Below are positions 35,473-48,011 of a stretch of 64,000 nt of DNA, in pieces. The DNA is from Nematostella vectensis (Eukaryota > Cnidaria > Anthozoa > Actiniaria > Edwardsiidae). Location: NCBI RefSeq assembly GCF_932526225.1, contig NC_064041.1:13391451-13455450 (forward strand). Reading direction: 5' to 3'. The notes beneath the pieces are model-generated. The model saw nothing but the letters and a program-made list of their open reading frames with translations. It was not told where the DNA came from and did not search any database. Position 1 is the stretch's first letter; every line of letters begins with the position of its first letter. Both the position numbers and the translations under genes were made by a program.

Positions 35473-35634
35473 CTACTGACTCTCATTTTCACTCGATTTC
35501 GTTGATTCAGATGTGTCGCTGGATTCAAAATAATCCGAATTATCTGAATCTTCACAAGAACCGCCGTTTTGAAGAACAGGCGCCAAAATATGCAAAATCT
35601 TAACTCTTTTCTGATTGCCCAATACTCTTATCCC
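35473..35634 (-). other. possible terminal coding exon or relic, minus strand
   Basis: On the minus strand an acceptor-like 'caacgcag' is followed by a 54-codon frame ending in TAG at 35473. It contains ILHILAPVLQ and then an acidic serine-rich tail (EDSDNSDYFESSDTSES). The composition is protein-like, but no upstream exon was found and the family is not recognised. It may be a fragment of a transposon-encoded protein. Confidence 0.25.
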
Positions 35635-35639
35635 CTGCG

Positions 35640-38159
35640 TTGATTAGCTAGCTCTTGCGGGATCGTTGTTTCTAAAAATAGCGTGATAACCAAATTGGCA
35701 GTTTCAAATCTACAAAACAAGAGTGACGCCCCTATTTATGAGTCCCTGATTACTATCTAATATATCAAAACCTTGCATTCTGTAACGAAGATCCAGGCGC
35801 GTACCCAGGATTGACTTAGGGGGGGTCATAAGTATCATATGGAAAAACATAGTATTTGAAGATTTTCTAATAAGGCATTACCCACTTTTTGGCCGCCAAG
35901 GGGGGTGCGCTCGCACCTTGCCCACCCCCTGTGTACGCGTCTGAGATCCACCCACATTTAAAATTTCGGTAGAATGCGGAGACTCTCGTTATCTTACATG
36001 AGAGGGAGAGTAAACCACTCATATTATCTAAACATCCGTGATAGGAAAGGAGTGGAGATTTACTTATAATTATTTAATATTTCAATATTATCAATGATGA
36101 TGTCATTTTGCATACAACAGTTTGAAAAGTCCGTGCAAATGACAATTTTCGAAAAGCAGTTCGATGGCCGAGAAATAAGTGAGATATAAGTATATTGAAT
36201 GGGCAATATATGTTTTTTTTTCATTTTCTTCGCAATACATACAGTTACCCGTCGTACCTTTCGGTCGTTCAACTGCCATCATTTACCATTGTAAATGATT
36301 AACGTATCGACTATATAGACAAAAAACAAACAAGTATAGTACATTTTACCCTTCGTACAGAGTCATAAGAAGTGTGAAACAAATGAAGTGTTAAATAAAT
36401 CCATAAATCATATATTTCAGCGCATTTCAAGTACCATAGAGGAATCATTTTGGGGCCGCCACCACTAATTTTGCAAATATCGGGGGAAGATTTTAAATGA
36501 ATTTTTCAGTTCTTCACTTTGACAGCACGCTAAAGCGACGGGATTATGTGAAATTCAACATAAATGAAAACTAATTATCGAGGAATAAACTTGGCTGGTA
36601 TTTCTTTTCTTTAGATCCTTTTTTATATTTTTAGCACTTGTTTTATGGAGGTACAGAAAAAGGTTTATTTAAAAGGAAATTTAACAAGCCAACGGGTTTA
36701 GATAAATAAAAAATTCAAATTCACTCAGGTGGCATATAAAAGTCTGTCAAGTGGAGATAAATGTTTATTAGGTTTTCTTGGCGTGACAGAACGGCAATCA
36801 TTTTTAAACTTTTCAACAAATGTTTTCATTTTAGATATTTTTTTAGCATCCTTAAACGTTTTAAAATGATATGTATTTTATTGGGCTTGTACTTTGTTTT
36901 CGTCTCAATCAAATGCGCGCAATTATTTATTCTTAAGATGTCCCGCGAAAGTTTAGAACAACCAGCTGGTAGAGAAACTTATAGTCTAAAGGCAATCTAT
37001 CAAGATCTCCCTTTTACAGCCGGCCAATCAGGAGCTAGCTACCCTGTGGTAAGAAGAGTTATTATTAGCCGTCATTGGTCAATAATTGTCTTTAGCAAAA
37101 TTTCCTTACATTCACCTTTACCTGAACAAAATAAATCCGATCAACAAGTTTAGAAATTTCACCAATTTTTCATTGATGGAATATTATTTTTTTGGGGAAG
37201 TTTGGTGTTTGCTCTAGATTTTTAACTGTTTTAGTTAAAGAACTAAAAGTATTTATCAAGCCTGATAACCTCATTTATGGAAATAGTTTATGGAAATTGG
37301 TAATTTGAGCTCATCAAGTACGAGCAGCAGTTGTAGAATGTACTAGCAAGGAGAGAAAAGAGATGGGCTGCTTAAAAAAAAAAACACTGCGGCGCAAATA
37401 AATAAAAGATGAAGAAGAAAGAATAAGCAAGACGTCGAAACCGCCAGGAGCAAGAAAAACCTGAAAAGAGGATTAAAACACATCAAAACTCACTTTATTT
37501 CTTTTAAATTCATTGTAATATTTTTGCTCATTCAACTCATTTTTTTCTGGCCAATATTATCAGTTTTAAAGCAGTTAAGGAAAGTCGACCAGCCACTCTT
37601 CTGTTACTGTCTGCATTTGCAAAGAAAACTAAGTAATCATTAGGAATATGTCCGATACTTTAATCACGACGATAATATTTATTCAAAAAAAGTATATCAG
37701 TTACTTTGCTTGTACTAACCAATGTAAAAGGCTGTTTTGCGTGTGGTGTTCTTGTTTGTGCGGGAACGCAAAGCTGGCGTAATTGGTCTTCTTCAAATCT
37801 GATGATCTTTTTGTGTTAAATAATAAAAATATTAAATATTAAATAATTATAAAAATATTCTAATAAGAACTCAACGCTACACGTCCATGGAAAAGTTATT
37901 CGAAAGTTTAGGCAGCGGGACGTGTCCTCTTCATTTGTCCTTTTTCCATTATTGGTCTTGCCTGTCGCTTTTACAAAATCTTGCTTATTGACCGCTTTAC
38001 AACTGGTTAATAATTAATAAAACTTACTGTTAAGAAAGAATGTCTCTCAAGATTGACATAAATTTTTAATTATTATCTTTTGCTCATAAGGATATTCGCT
38101 TTTGATAAGGTGCATTATACAGAAAGTGACTCTCGTAATCAGTTTAAGTTTACCCAAAG
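35640..38159. other. non-coding stretch with relics of the unit flank
   Basis: The pieces at about 36050-36160 ('tcaatgatgatgtcattttg', 'gtccgtgcaaatgac') and 37310-37350 ('gagctcatcaagtacgagcagcag') match parts of the 5' flanks of the fibrinogen units, in diverged form. A 'cgcgtacccaggatt' segment near 35798 looks like the end of a common repeat. One 130-codon frame at 36761-37153 has a hydrophobic stretch but no domain, splice context or relatives that I can see, and I do not call it. The immediate upstream DNA of copy C differs from that of A, B and D. Confidence 0.5.
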
Positions 38160-40206
38160 ATGCATTTATCTGAGTTTCCCGCGATTTTCGTTTTCCTTTG
38201 CCTCTTTTCATCGGCTTTTTCACAGTCCAGCGATGGAACCTATTCGACCTATTTGGCAACCGAACATGGCAAACGATCCGTCGCCAAGTTATTAAAGTCT
38301 GTACAAGTTGTGGACGACTTTGCGTGTGTTCGGGAGTGTACTCGCGCCGAGGGATCGTGCACATCCGTGAATTTCTACAAAGACAGAGACTCTGATGGCA
38401 AGCACCTTTGCGAGTTACTCACGGACGACAAGAAACAATGTAAAGGTGATACCAACCTGATAAAAGATGCCGAAGTCGACTTTATCAGAGTCAAACAACA
38501 TCCGCCCTTGGTAAGTCACTTATGATCTTGTCGTTTTTTCATTGTTTCGATAACGGTTTTTCGAGCAACATAGGGATTTTTCGACACACCTTTGGTTTAT
38601 GACTACACCGAAATCGACAGAAATCCCTGTTTGACGGCTCCATTGATGTTTTGGGATGCGTGGGTTGAGGGGTTTGTCGCATTTCTCTTAGTTTCTTTAG
38701 TTTTGTTACTTAAAATAAGTAAATGAAATACTAGGTAATTCTATATATTAAAATAAACTCCCCCAAATCAGCCTATTGAAATGGATTCTTTCTCACACTT
38801 TGTATTTTGCTAAGCTGACAAAATACTTGCTGACAGAGATCTTTAAAGCTTGGCCTTATTATCTTATTTTTCCTTTTCAGCTTCCGTCTTGTGCTGAGAT
38901 CCAATCAGAACACTGCGATCTCACTAGCGGCATATTCCCCATCGCCCTCACCCCCTGTCATCCCCTCGACGTCTACTGCGACCTGGGCACTAGCGGAGGA
39001 GGCTGGACTGTCATCCAGAGGCGCGTGGACGGCTCGGTAGATTTCTACCGAGGCTGGGACAAGTACAAGCGGGGGTTTGGTGACAAGGAGGGAGAGTTCT
39101 GGCTTGGCCTGGATAATATCCACGCTCTGACGTCACAGAGGCGGTACCGTGTGCGCTTTGACTTGGAGGACTTCGAGGGGAACACCCGCTACGCCGAGTA
39201 CGATGACTTTAGAGTTGGTGATGAGGCGGCAAAGTACCAACTTGTTTCAATTGGTACATACTCAGGTGAGAACCATAAACATTCAACATATTATTATTGA
39301 ATTCTCCTGCTAATATGAACGGTTGCAGAGACTTGAAAGTCAAGAAGAGCGTGTCCCTGTGTGCTGTATCTTAAACGTTCATGCTTGCTCCTCCTTCGTC
39401 AGTGTTTTGTTTTTCACCGTTTAGAATGATCTGAAAGCCTTGTGGTACAGTTGGCAGAGGGTGGCTCATTTGGCCCCGTGCCATCTACCACGCGTATCCT
39501 GATTTGATTCCCTTCACTTTATCGCCCTCGCTTGATCTTGGAGCTGCATCTTGGATGTTTATGATTTATATGTTTAATTTACATAAACATTCATTTTGAT
39601 TGAAAAAGAGATGGGGACGCTACATTTTTTCTTTCATGAATAAAAAATATTCCAGAATATGCCAGTATTATATGCCATATCTTTTTAGGGTTTTGAAATA
39701 TATTTTGGCGGATAAGGGTAGTACCCCTCCCCCCCCCTTCTGCTTTCCCCTTTTCCCCCACGTCTGAATAATGTTAATGTTAATGATTTGCAGGGAGTCA
39801 GGTTATCTCACACCACAGGCAGCCCAAGTTCAGTATAATAAATTGGGCTGTCTGTATTCACACCTCTAAGAAAAACACCAAACTGTTCTTGTCCCCTTTG
39901 CACTCTCTTGCAGTTGAGTAATAACGCACCGCATTTGGTTTCCTAGGTACAGCTGGTGATAGTCTCACCTATCACAAAGGCAGTTATTTCTCGACGCGAG
40001 ATCGCGATAACGACGCGTTCCGTGATTCTTGCGCATTACAACATGAAAGTGCATGGTGGTTTAAATCATGCGTTCAAAGCCATCTGAACGGCCTTTACCA
40101 CGTGACCTCATCTAACGCGGTAACTTCACAGGGGATAATCTGGAGACACTGGCATGGTTATAGATACTCACTCAAGAAATCAGAAATCAAAGTGCGACCT
40201 TATTAG
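38160..40206 (+). CDS. secreted PAN/apple + fibrinogen-domain protein, copy C (intact)
   Basis: The exons are 38160-38510, 38881-39265 and 39947-40206. Donors are GTAAGT and GTGAGA, acceptors are TTTTCAG and CCTAG, the phases are 0 and 1, and the product is 331 residues. Residues 1-22 are a signal peptide. Residues about 50-100 are PAN/apple-like, with Cys 56, 60, 67, 84 and 94 and a CELL motif. Residues 118-331 are a fibrinogen C-terminal domain: C121, C150 and GGWTVIQRR near 157-165, a D264/D266/D268 calcium-site motif, and the C274-C287 pair around AWWF. An extra cysteine pair (C129 and C143) is present. There is no collagen or coiled-coil region, unlike ficolins. By family knowledge such proteins bind glycans or act in adhesion and immunity; the exact role is unknown. 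It is the only copy of the four without a visible lesion. The promoter and first codons differ from those of its sisters. Confidence 0.85.
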
Positions 40207-41816
40207 GAACCGACCATTTGATATTTGACGGGGAGGTAACAGTTTTTTTTCTTTTTTATTTCTCGTAACCCGAGTGTCAGGCCTTTATTTTGTTTCCTAT
40301 GAAGTATCTTCCTCCAATTTTAGGAAAACAAATTAAATCGTATGAAACTCAGGCTATTTATTTCGAGGTTGGTCACTTGATTTTTTTTTTCTTGAAATTT
40401 TCCTGTCCTTAGCCGATTTTTTTCTAGAGATCATGGCCTGCTTATCATTATTTATTCATTTTATTTCTTTTAGGGTGGGGTATCTCGTTACTGAACCGTC
40501 GATACCATATGGTCTGTCCCTTAAAACCCACTAACCGGCATGCTTGGTAATTGTTTTCTGTTTTAAAAACCAAAAATCAAAAATATAACCTTCGGTGCAT
40601 TAAATTGGGTTTTTGATAATTAAATCACAGAAACCAACTTCCATCTGCTTAAATAAATGTAATATAGAGGTGCTTTGTTATACATTTCTCTTTGTGCGCA
40701 TTTGTCATTGTGCGCAACGGAGATTTCACTCTTTAAGTTTTAGTTTTAGGCTTTTAGGGTGTACATGTTTTGTAGACTTTTGGTCTTACATCAGTCAGGT
40801 TGTTAACACTGAGCCCAGTACAGGTTGCCACATTGAGAAATATTGTCAGCGTCTTAACAGATACCCCCCCCCCCCCCCCAGTGTCACTGGAGAGGGGGGT
40901 GGCATGTCACCCTGCAGGAAGAAAAACAAAACCTGTCAAAGGGCGGATGAGCTCCGTGCGATCCAACGGCCAACATGAACTTTTGGGCAGGGGACGCCCA
41001 TTAGCCTAGTATTGGCAAGTTCCCTAAGAGAAGGAAACTCTGAAGTAAAACCGCTTTGCTACAGTTTTTGTGTCTTTACGTAAATCCAAATCAAGAAAAG
41101 ATAATGACCAATCCATAAAAAGATTTCATTTCAAGCAATATCAAAGAAATACTTATCTAAGTTCAAAAAGAGAAAATCTTTGTTTACTATTGTTACTTGA
41201 AAATCTTGAAGGAATCCGCATAACATCCTAAAAAAAGCCCAACATGGCCGTAGAGTGCTTGAATTAGAATCGTATTATCAACGAAGCCAAGACACTCTCT
41301 TGGTCGCTTACAGCTGACGGACCACATCCCAAATGGGCGTGGCCAAGGGGGAACTAAAATGTACCTGCCCCCCCCTCTCTTCCATTTTAGGATACAATGA
41401 TTGAATGTCACACGGTGAATATAATCAAACTTGTCCAGTCTTGATGAAAGTAGCCGAGACCCTCCTCTTCCTCAAGTTAGGCCACGCCCTTGACCCCCTT
41501 GACCCAGAGCACGGGCTGCGACAGAGAGTTCTATTGATGGCTTTATTGATGTACTGTATATACTGTATATAAATCAAGAAAGGGAACTTAGAAAAAAAAA
41601 GTAAAACTAAGACTAGGGAAAATCCTTTGGAGCACATAATGTATTCAAATTTAATCTTAAATCCATCGTGTATCCATGAAAATTCCAAACAGTTGTTTAA
41701 ATCCATCGTGTACCCACTTTTAGGAGATGACCCAATAATAATCTATGTGTAATCTATTGGATATATATGAGCACCACTTAAATACTAAACAGGGAAATGT
41801 TAAAAAAGAAAACTTC
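40207..41816. other. 3' flank of unit C
   Basis: This is very close to 4515-6130 in sequence and order, so A and C share a recent common origin or conversion. A C-run lies at 40864-40879. No gene is seen; the minus-strand frames at 41193-41706 mirror those in unit A and contain no domain. Confidence 0.65.
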
Positions 41817-43633
41817 ACCCGCAAACTAGGTTTCGGTTTGAAATTGAGGTTTTCAAGGCTTGCATTTCTAACATTTTATTAGATATAATAATTTGCATTA
41901 CAAAATTCGGATAATATAGTACAGAAGATTTGCTAATTACTTTTAGAACTTCCTTGTAGGAACACTTTGATAAAGTGATCAGCGATAGAATATATATGTT
42001 TATATATATGAGTGGTGATTTGCTGATAACTTTTAGAACTATTGCATAAATGAGTAGTAATAGAATAAGAGTGGAGATTTGCTAACGACTTATAGAACTT
42101 TCATGTAGGAGCACTATAATATAAATGATAACATTTACTGCACGTAAAAACTGTAAATAAATGAAAAATGAATGCACAATAAAAAAACCTTTTATTGCCT
42201 CTTGCTGTCTTTGCAAGATCATTTTTGTTAAGGGGCACCCCTGTTTTACGTTTTCTTTTTACCCAATGGTTTAACAATAATTGCGGTATCTATATATTTC
42301 TTCAATTTATAATCCCTTAATTAATAACTAAATGCGTTATCTCGTCTTTCGTTTTTTTAAATTTTTATTGGACATTTATTCAAAATTCTGCTTTGTGGTC
42401 CTGCGTTTATATTGATTAATAATATTTATTATCTGCTCCTGTGAACGTATCTTTACCGATATTTGCGCGAAAGAGTACATACTTAGGAATTATAAACCGA
42501 AATAAGAAACAAAATCAAGCGACAATTGTAATCTAGAACTCTAATATGATATGATGCACGAGACCCTGTAATGTAGAATGTCAGTTTATTGTCTTCTTTT
42601 AAAACTAACTTTTTCTAAGGCGTACCGTAGCCTATGTAGTCTATGGTCTTGGGAGGCTCACGAGGCAAAGCGTACGGTTTTTACCATAGATTCTCATATG
42701 ACCGCGCAAAGCTGGAGAGAGGTCAACAAGTTCGGGGTTCCTTTTTCTGGCCTTGAGGTGGGGGGATGAGTCACACCATCATCGACCACAGGAAACCCAA
42801 ACGGCACAGAAAAGATGCCAGAATGCTAAAATAGGGATATTTATTGCAAACTTTTGGCGAGCTTAGTTTGAACTTACTGAGTATTCTGGGGTTTCATCAC
42901 CACACAATACTGGCGTCAGCTGCAAATTCTTAATTTATGATTTAGTTCTTTTAAAATCCATTATCCTGTGAGGCTTTTGCCTTATTTGTGAAAACAATGT
43001 AAAGAGTTGGGGGAGGTCTGATGACCATAATTGGATAGCTACTGCGAGCTCATCAAGTACGCGCAGCAGTTGTATGTGGATTCTCTCAGGATAACGGAGT
43101 GGGACTATGTACTAGCAAGGCGGTGAACTCAAAAGACATTGGCTGTTAAATATCAACACAAAAACTAAACATATCAAACATATTCCCCACGGATAGTGTC
43201 CTTCGTTTGCATTGCCTTATATGGGCATTGATGCCCATATTTAATAGAGCTAATGTTTACCTGCTCCCTGATCTCCATAAAACATGGTGAAAAATGCTGA
43301 TTCCTTTCAATTTGAGACTCGAGGCAAAAATGTGTCAAAAAAACTTTATCGCTTGGTCAAATCTTTATCACACAAGCCTTGAAAAGCCCTTAGACCCAGG
43401 CCTCCAAGAGAGGAGATTTTAATTATTTTCTCCTTGTTTAACAAACTCTTTGACAAAATTTGTTATTGACAGCTTGATAACTGATCAATACTAGAAAAGA
43501 CGCATTGTATACTTTGTAGAAAAAGGGCTTTTTTGTTACATTTAGTTATGAATTTTTAATTCTTTACTTCTACTGATAAAGTTATTCAGTTTTTATTGAG
43601 TGCAGAGCGGCTCTCTAAAGCAGTCTTTCCGAT
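41817..43633. other. 5' flank of unit D
   Basis: Up to about 43170 it closely follows the flank of copy B (6131-7495). About 43175-43420 is unrelated DNA that replaces the stretch where B carries its MITE. The last 200 bases, with 'cagcttgataactgatcaatac' and the leader 'gagtgcagagcggctctc', are again shared with A and B. Confidence 0.65.
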
Positions 43634-45772
43634 ATGAAGTCATTAACGTTTACCGCAACTTTCGTTTTCCTTTGCCTCTTTCGAATGGCTTTTTCTCAGT
43701 CCAACGATGGAACCCATTCTAACTATTTAGCAACCGAACATGACAAACGATCCGTCACCAAGTTGTTAAAGTCTGTAAAAGTTGTGGACGACTTTGCGTG
43801 TGTTCGGGAGTGTACTCGCGCCGAGGAATCGTGCACATCAGTGAATTTCTACAAAGACAGGGACTCTAATGGCAAGCACCTTTGCGAGTTACTCACGGAC
43901 GACAAGAAACAATGTAAAGGTGATACCAACCTGGTAAAAGATGATGAAGTCCACTTTATCACAGTCAAACAACAACCGCCCTTGGTAAGTCACTTATGAT
44001 CTTGTCGTTTTTTCATTGTTTCGATAACGGTTTTTCGAGCAACATAGGGATTTTTCAGCACACCGTTTGGTTTGTGCCTACACCGAAATCCCTGTTTGAC
44101 GGCTCCATCAATGTTTTGGGATGCGTGGGTTGAGAGGTTTGTCGGATTTCTCTTAGTTTCTTTAGTTTTGTTACTAAAAATAAGTAAATGAAATACTAGA
44201 TAATTCTATATATTAAAATAAACTCCCCCAAATCAGCATATTGAAATAGATTCTTTCTCACACTTGGTATTTTGCTAAGCTGACAAAATACTGGCTGACA
44301 GATATCTTTAAAGCTTGGCCTTATTATCTTATTTTTCCTTTTCTGCTTCCGTCTTGTGCTGAGATCCAATCAGAACACCTTGCTCACACCAGCGGCATAT
44401 TCCCCATCGCCCTCACTCCATGTCATCCCCTCGACGTCTATTGCGACCTGGGCACTAGCGGAGGAGGCTGGACTGTCATCCAGAGGCGCGTGGACGGCTC
44501 GGTGGATTTCTACCGAGGCTGGGACGAGTACAAGCGGGGGTTTGGTAACAAGGAGGGAGAGTTCTGGCTGGGGCTGGATAATATCCACGCTATGACGTCA
44601 CAGAGGCGGTACCGTGTGCGCTTTGACTTGGAGGACTTCGGGGGGAACACCCGCTACGCCGAGTACGATGACTTTAGAGTTGGTGATGAGGCGGCGAAGT
44701 ACCAGCTTGTTTCAATTGGTACATACTCAGGTGAGAACTATAAACATTCAACATATTATTATTATTTCCTGCTAATATGAACGAGCAGAGACTTGAAAGT
44801 CAAGGGGAGCGTATTCCCGTTGTGCTGTATCTTAAACGTTCATGCTTGCTTTCGTCTTCATGCTTGCACCGCCTTCGTCAGTGTTTTGCTTTTCACCGTT
44901 TAGAATGATCTGAAAGCCTTGTTGTACAGTTGGCAGAGGGTGGCTCATTTGGCCCCGTGCCATCTACCACGCGTATCCTGATTTGAATCCCTTCACTTTA
45001 TCGCCCTCGCTTGATCTTGGAGCTGCATCTTGGATGTTTATGATTTATATTTTTACTTTACATAAACATAAATTTTGATTGGAAAAGAGATCGGGACGCT
45101 AAATAATATATTTCATGAATAAAGAATATTCCAGAATATGCCAGTATCCTATGCCATATCTTTTTAAGGTTTTGAAATATTTTTGTAAAAGACCAGTTAC
45201 CATGGTGATATGGCAATGGCATCAATGCGTTCGCAAATTAATCTTATGACCTCTAACTAGTTTGATGCTAAAGTTATTTTGCCGCATGAGGGTAATACCC
45301 CCCCTTTCTGCTTTCCCCTTTTTCCCTCACGTCTGAATAATTTTAATGAGATGCGGGGAGTCAGGATATTTCACACCACAGGCAGCCCAAGTTCAGTATA
45401 ATAAATTGGGCTGCCTGTATTCACACCTCTGAGAAAAACCCCAAACTGTTCTTTTCCCCTTTGCACTCTCTTGCAGTTGAGTAATAACGCACCGCATTTG
45501 GTTTCCTAGGTACAGCTGGTGATAGTCTCGCCTATCACAGAGGCGGTTATTTCTCGACGCCAGATCGCGACAACGACGTGAAGGATAGTGAATCTTGCGC
45601 AGTAAGATTTGAAGGTGCATGGTGGTTTAAATCATGCTTTTTTAGCCATCTTAACTGCCGTTATCACGTGACCCCATTTAACAAGTTGACTGCACATGGA
45701 ATCATTTGGTTCCACTGGCTTATTGATAGATACTCACTCATGAAATCAGAAATCAAAGTGCGACCTTATTAG
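43634..45772 (+). pseudogene. fibrinogen-related protein, copy D (mutated splice acceptor of exon 2)
   Basis: The exons by homology are 43634-43984, 44346-44730 and 45510-45772, all open and in phase. The acceptor of exon 2 reads CCTTTTCTG instead of CCTTTTCAG (44344-44345 TG). The first AG downstream of the pyrimidine tract is at 44362-44363. Using it would delete exactly six codons, including the first fibrinogen cysteine, and keep the frame (326 residues). The cysteine after SEH is Leu here, and SHLNG reads SHLNC, adding an odd cysteine. One extra codon is present after the DRDND motif. The gene is either impaired or makes a variant; the pseudogene label is an inference from the splice site. 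Confidence 0.7.
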
Positions 45773-47760
45773 GAACCGACCATTTGATAACTAACGGGGA
45801 GGTAACAGATTTTTGTTTCTTTTTTTTTTATTATTATTATTATTTATTTCGTAACCCGAGTGTCAAGGCTTTATTTTGTTTTCTTTGAAGTATTTCCCTC
45901 CAATTTTAGAAAACTAAAATCGCCTGATACTCGGGCTATGTGTTTCGAGGTTAGTCACTTGATGTTTTTTTTTTCTATTCTATGTCTTTAGGCGTTTTTT
46001 TTTATAGATCAAGGCCTGCTTATGATTATTTATTGATTTCATTTCTTTTTTAGGGTGGGGTATCTCGTTAGTGAAGCGTCGATACCATATGGTCTGTCCC
46101 TTAAAATCCACTAACCCGGCATGCTTGGTAATTGTTTTCTGTTTTAAAAACCAAAATTCCTATTTTTCAAAAATATAACTTTCGGTGCATTAAATGGGAT
46201 TTTAATAATTTAATCACAGACACCAATTTCCTTCTGCTTAGTGGCCTTGGTTGATAAATGTAAAATAGAGGTGATATTTTTATTTACTTTGTTATACTAT
46301 TCTCTTTTATTGTGTTCTTCTACACAGCCGTATCTCAACGGAGATTTCACTGTTTAACCATATTCAGACCGGGCATTTTGGGGCTTCCTCTGACGGGGGG
46401 GGGGGGGGGGGGGGGGCTCTTTCGGCACCCCATCCGTAACTTTCAAACCATTGGAGCTATTATGACCAAATTTTCAAAGTATCATTATCTGACAAAGAGG
46501 AACAAAATGATATATTGTGTTGCCATAGTAACACAATATGACGTCATTATGACGTCATTTAAGGACATATGGTTATAAATAGCCTATCTTTCCAAACCTA
46601 TGCATAGAACATCCAAAATCCAAATAAGTTATCATAATCATTCCGTATTCAAAAAGCGATCGATAATCTTAAAAAAAATGTCTTTGTGACGTCACGATGA
46701 CGTCACTCAAGTGAGCAGAAACGGGTAATATTTCTGTTTTTATAGATGTGTATGTCTGTATGTCTTTTTTCGATAATCTTATTATCTTGCAGTAGACATA
46801 ATTATTAGTGACACTGTTTCTATGACAACAATGTATGACACCTGTGACGTCATTGATTGGCATAGTACCTTTAATATAGCATAAGTTTGCAACTGGACTC
46901 TTAATTATAGTAATAATTTAATAATTTAATCTTTTCCAAAAAATGTATTTTTCTGATTTTTTATTTCAAATAGAGGAATATAAAAAGGATTTTGCCAAAT
47001 TGAGATGTTAGTTAAAAAAGGACAGAGATTTTTAGCTAATAATGTGACATCAGCATCCGCCATCTTGGATCCGCCTTCTTGATTCCGCCATCTTGGATTT
47101 AATGAAAGTTATTTATTTTAATCAATAAAAACTAATCTTCATTTCAAGTTTTATTAGTGATTTCAGTTTCAAAACTTGGTATAAAACGTTTATATGACAT
47201 GGATTTACGTTGAGCACGTCGTATTAATAGTTGATCTTAACGACTTAAAGCGTTTTGCCTAATTTTCTTCAAACTATGTCTCAAAACTTGGTTGCTATGG
47301 TTACCAGGGTACAGATATCAAAATTTTGTTTACACCAAACTGACCCCAGTTAAATTTAAGGAAAAGTCATCAAATTTCATTTTTAGAAAGTTTTAGGCTT
47401 TTAGGGTGTTTACATGTTTTGTAGACTTTTGGTCTTACATCAGTCAGGTTGTTAACACTGAGCCCAGTACAGGTTGCCACATTGAGAAATATTGTCAGCG
47501 TCTTAACAGATACCCCCACCAGTGTCACTGGTGAGGGGGGTGGCATGTCACCCTGCAGGAAGAAAAACAAAACCTGTTAAAGGGCGGATGAGCTCCGTGC
47601 GAGCCAACGGCACTTTTGGGCAGGGGACGCCCATTAGCCTAGTATTGACGAAAAATACAAGCAACCATCAACTTGTGCTGGCTTCAGCACATCGACGAGG
47701 GATTAAAAGTGGGGACCGCAAAGCACTGTTGGAAAGCTTGGATACCGCTGACTAGGTGCA
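45773..47760. other. 3' flank of unit D, interrupted
   Basis: The flank aligns with those of A and C up to about 46355 and again from about 47384 to 47640. The part between is an insertion of about 1.03 kb. Beyond 47650 the unit similarity ends, so this is the right border of the fibrinogen-gene cluster. Confidence 0.6.
46356..47383. mobile_element. 1.03 kb insertion in the flank of unit D
   Basis: This segment is absent from units A and C. It starts near 'ccatattcagaccgggc' with a G-run at about 46397-46416, and carries several 'gacgtcat' motifs and two 'ccgccatcttgga'-type segments. About 16 bases of the unit are missing at the junction and no clean target duplication or terminal repeat is seen. 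No coding is visible. Confidence 0.45.
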
Positions 47761-48011
47761 GCTGTGTTTGACTTTGACGGGCTGTATAAAACTCAGAATA
47801 GGGGGGGAGGTATCTGTTTTCAGTCTGTTTTTTGTAAATTCAGCTCCAAAAAAGCCAGGAGTCAATGGGTTAAAGGTTGTATATTTTCACCTATATTTTC
47901 TCTGCGCATTCTCGCCACGTCGCCTCATCAGCTGACCACGTAGACTGTAGGCTCAGGAATTACCGGCACAACATTTGGTGTTCAGTGACAGCTAGCAACA
48001 GACGTGAAGAC

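Noticed and set aside
36761-37153. 130-codon plus-strand frame with a hydrophobic N-terminal stretch
   Set aside because: It has no recognisable domain, codon bias or splice partner, and lies in a repeat-rich, AT-rich stretch; a chance frame is as likely.
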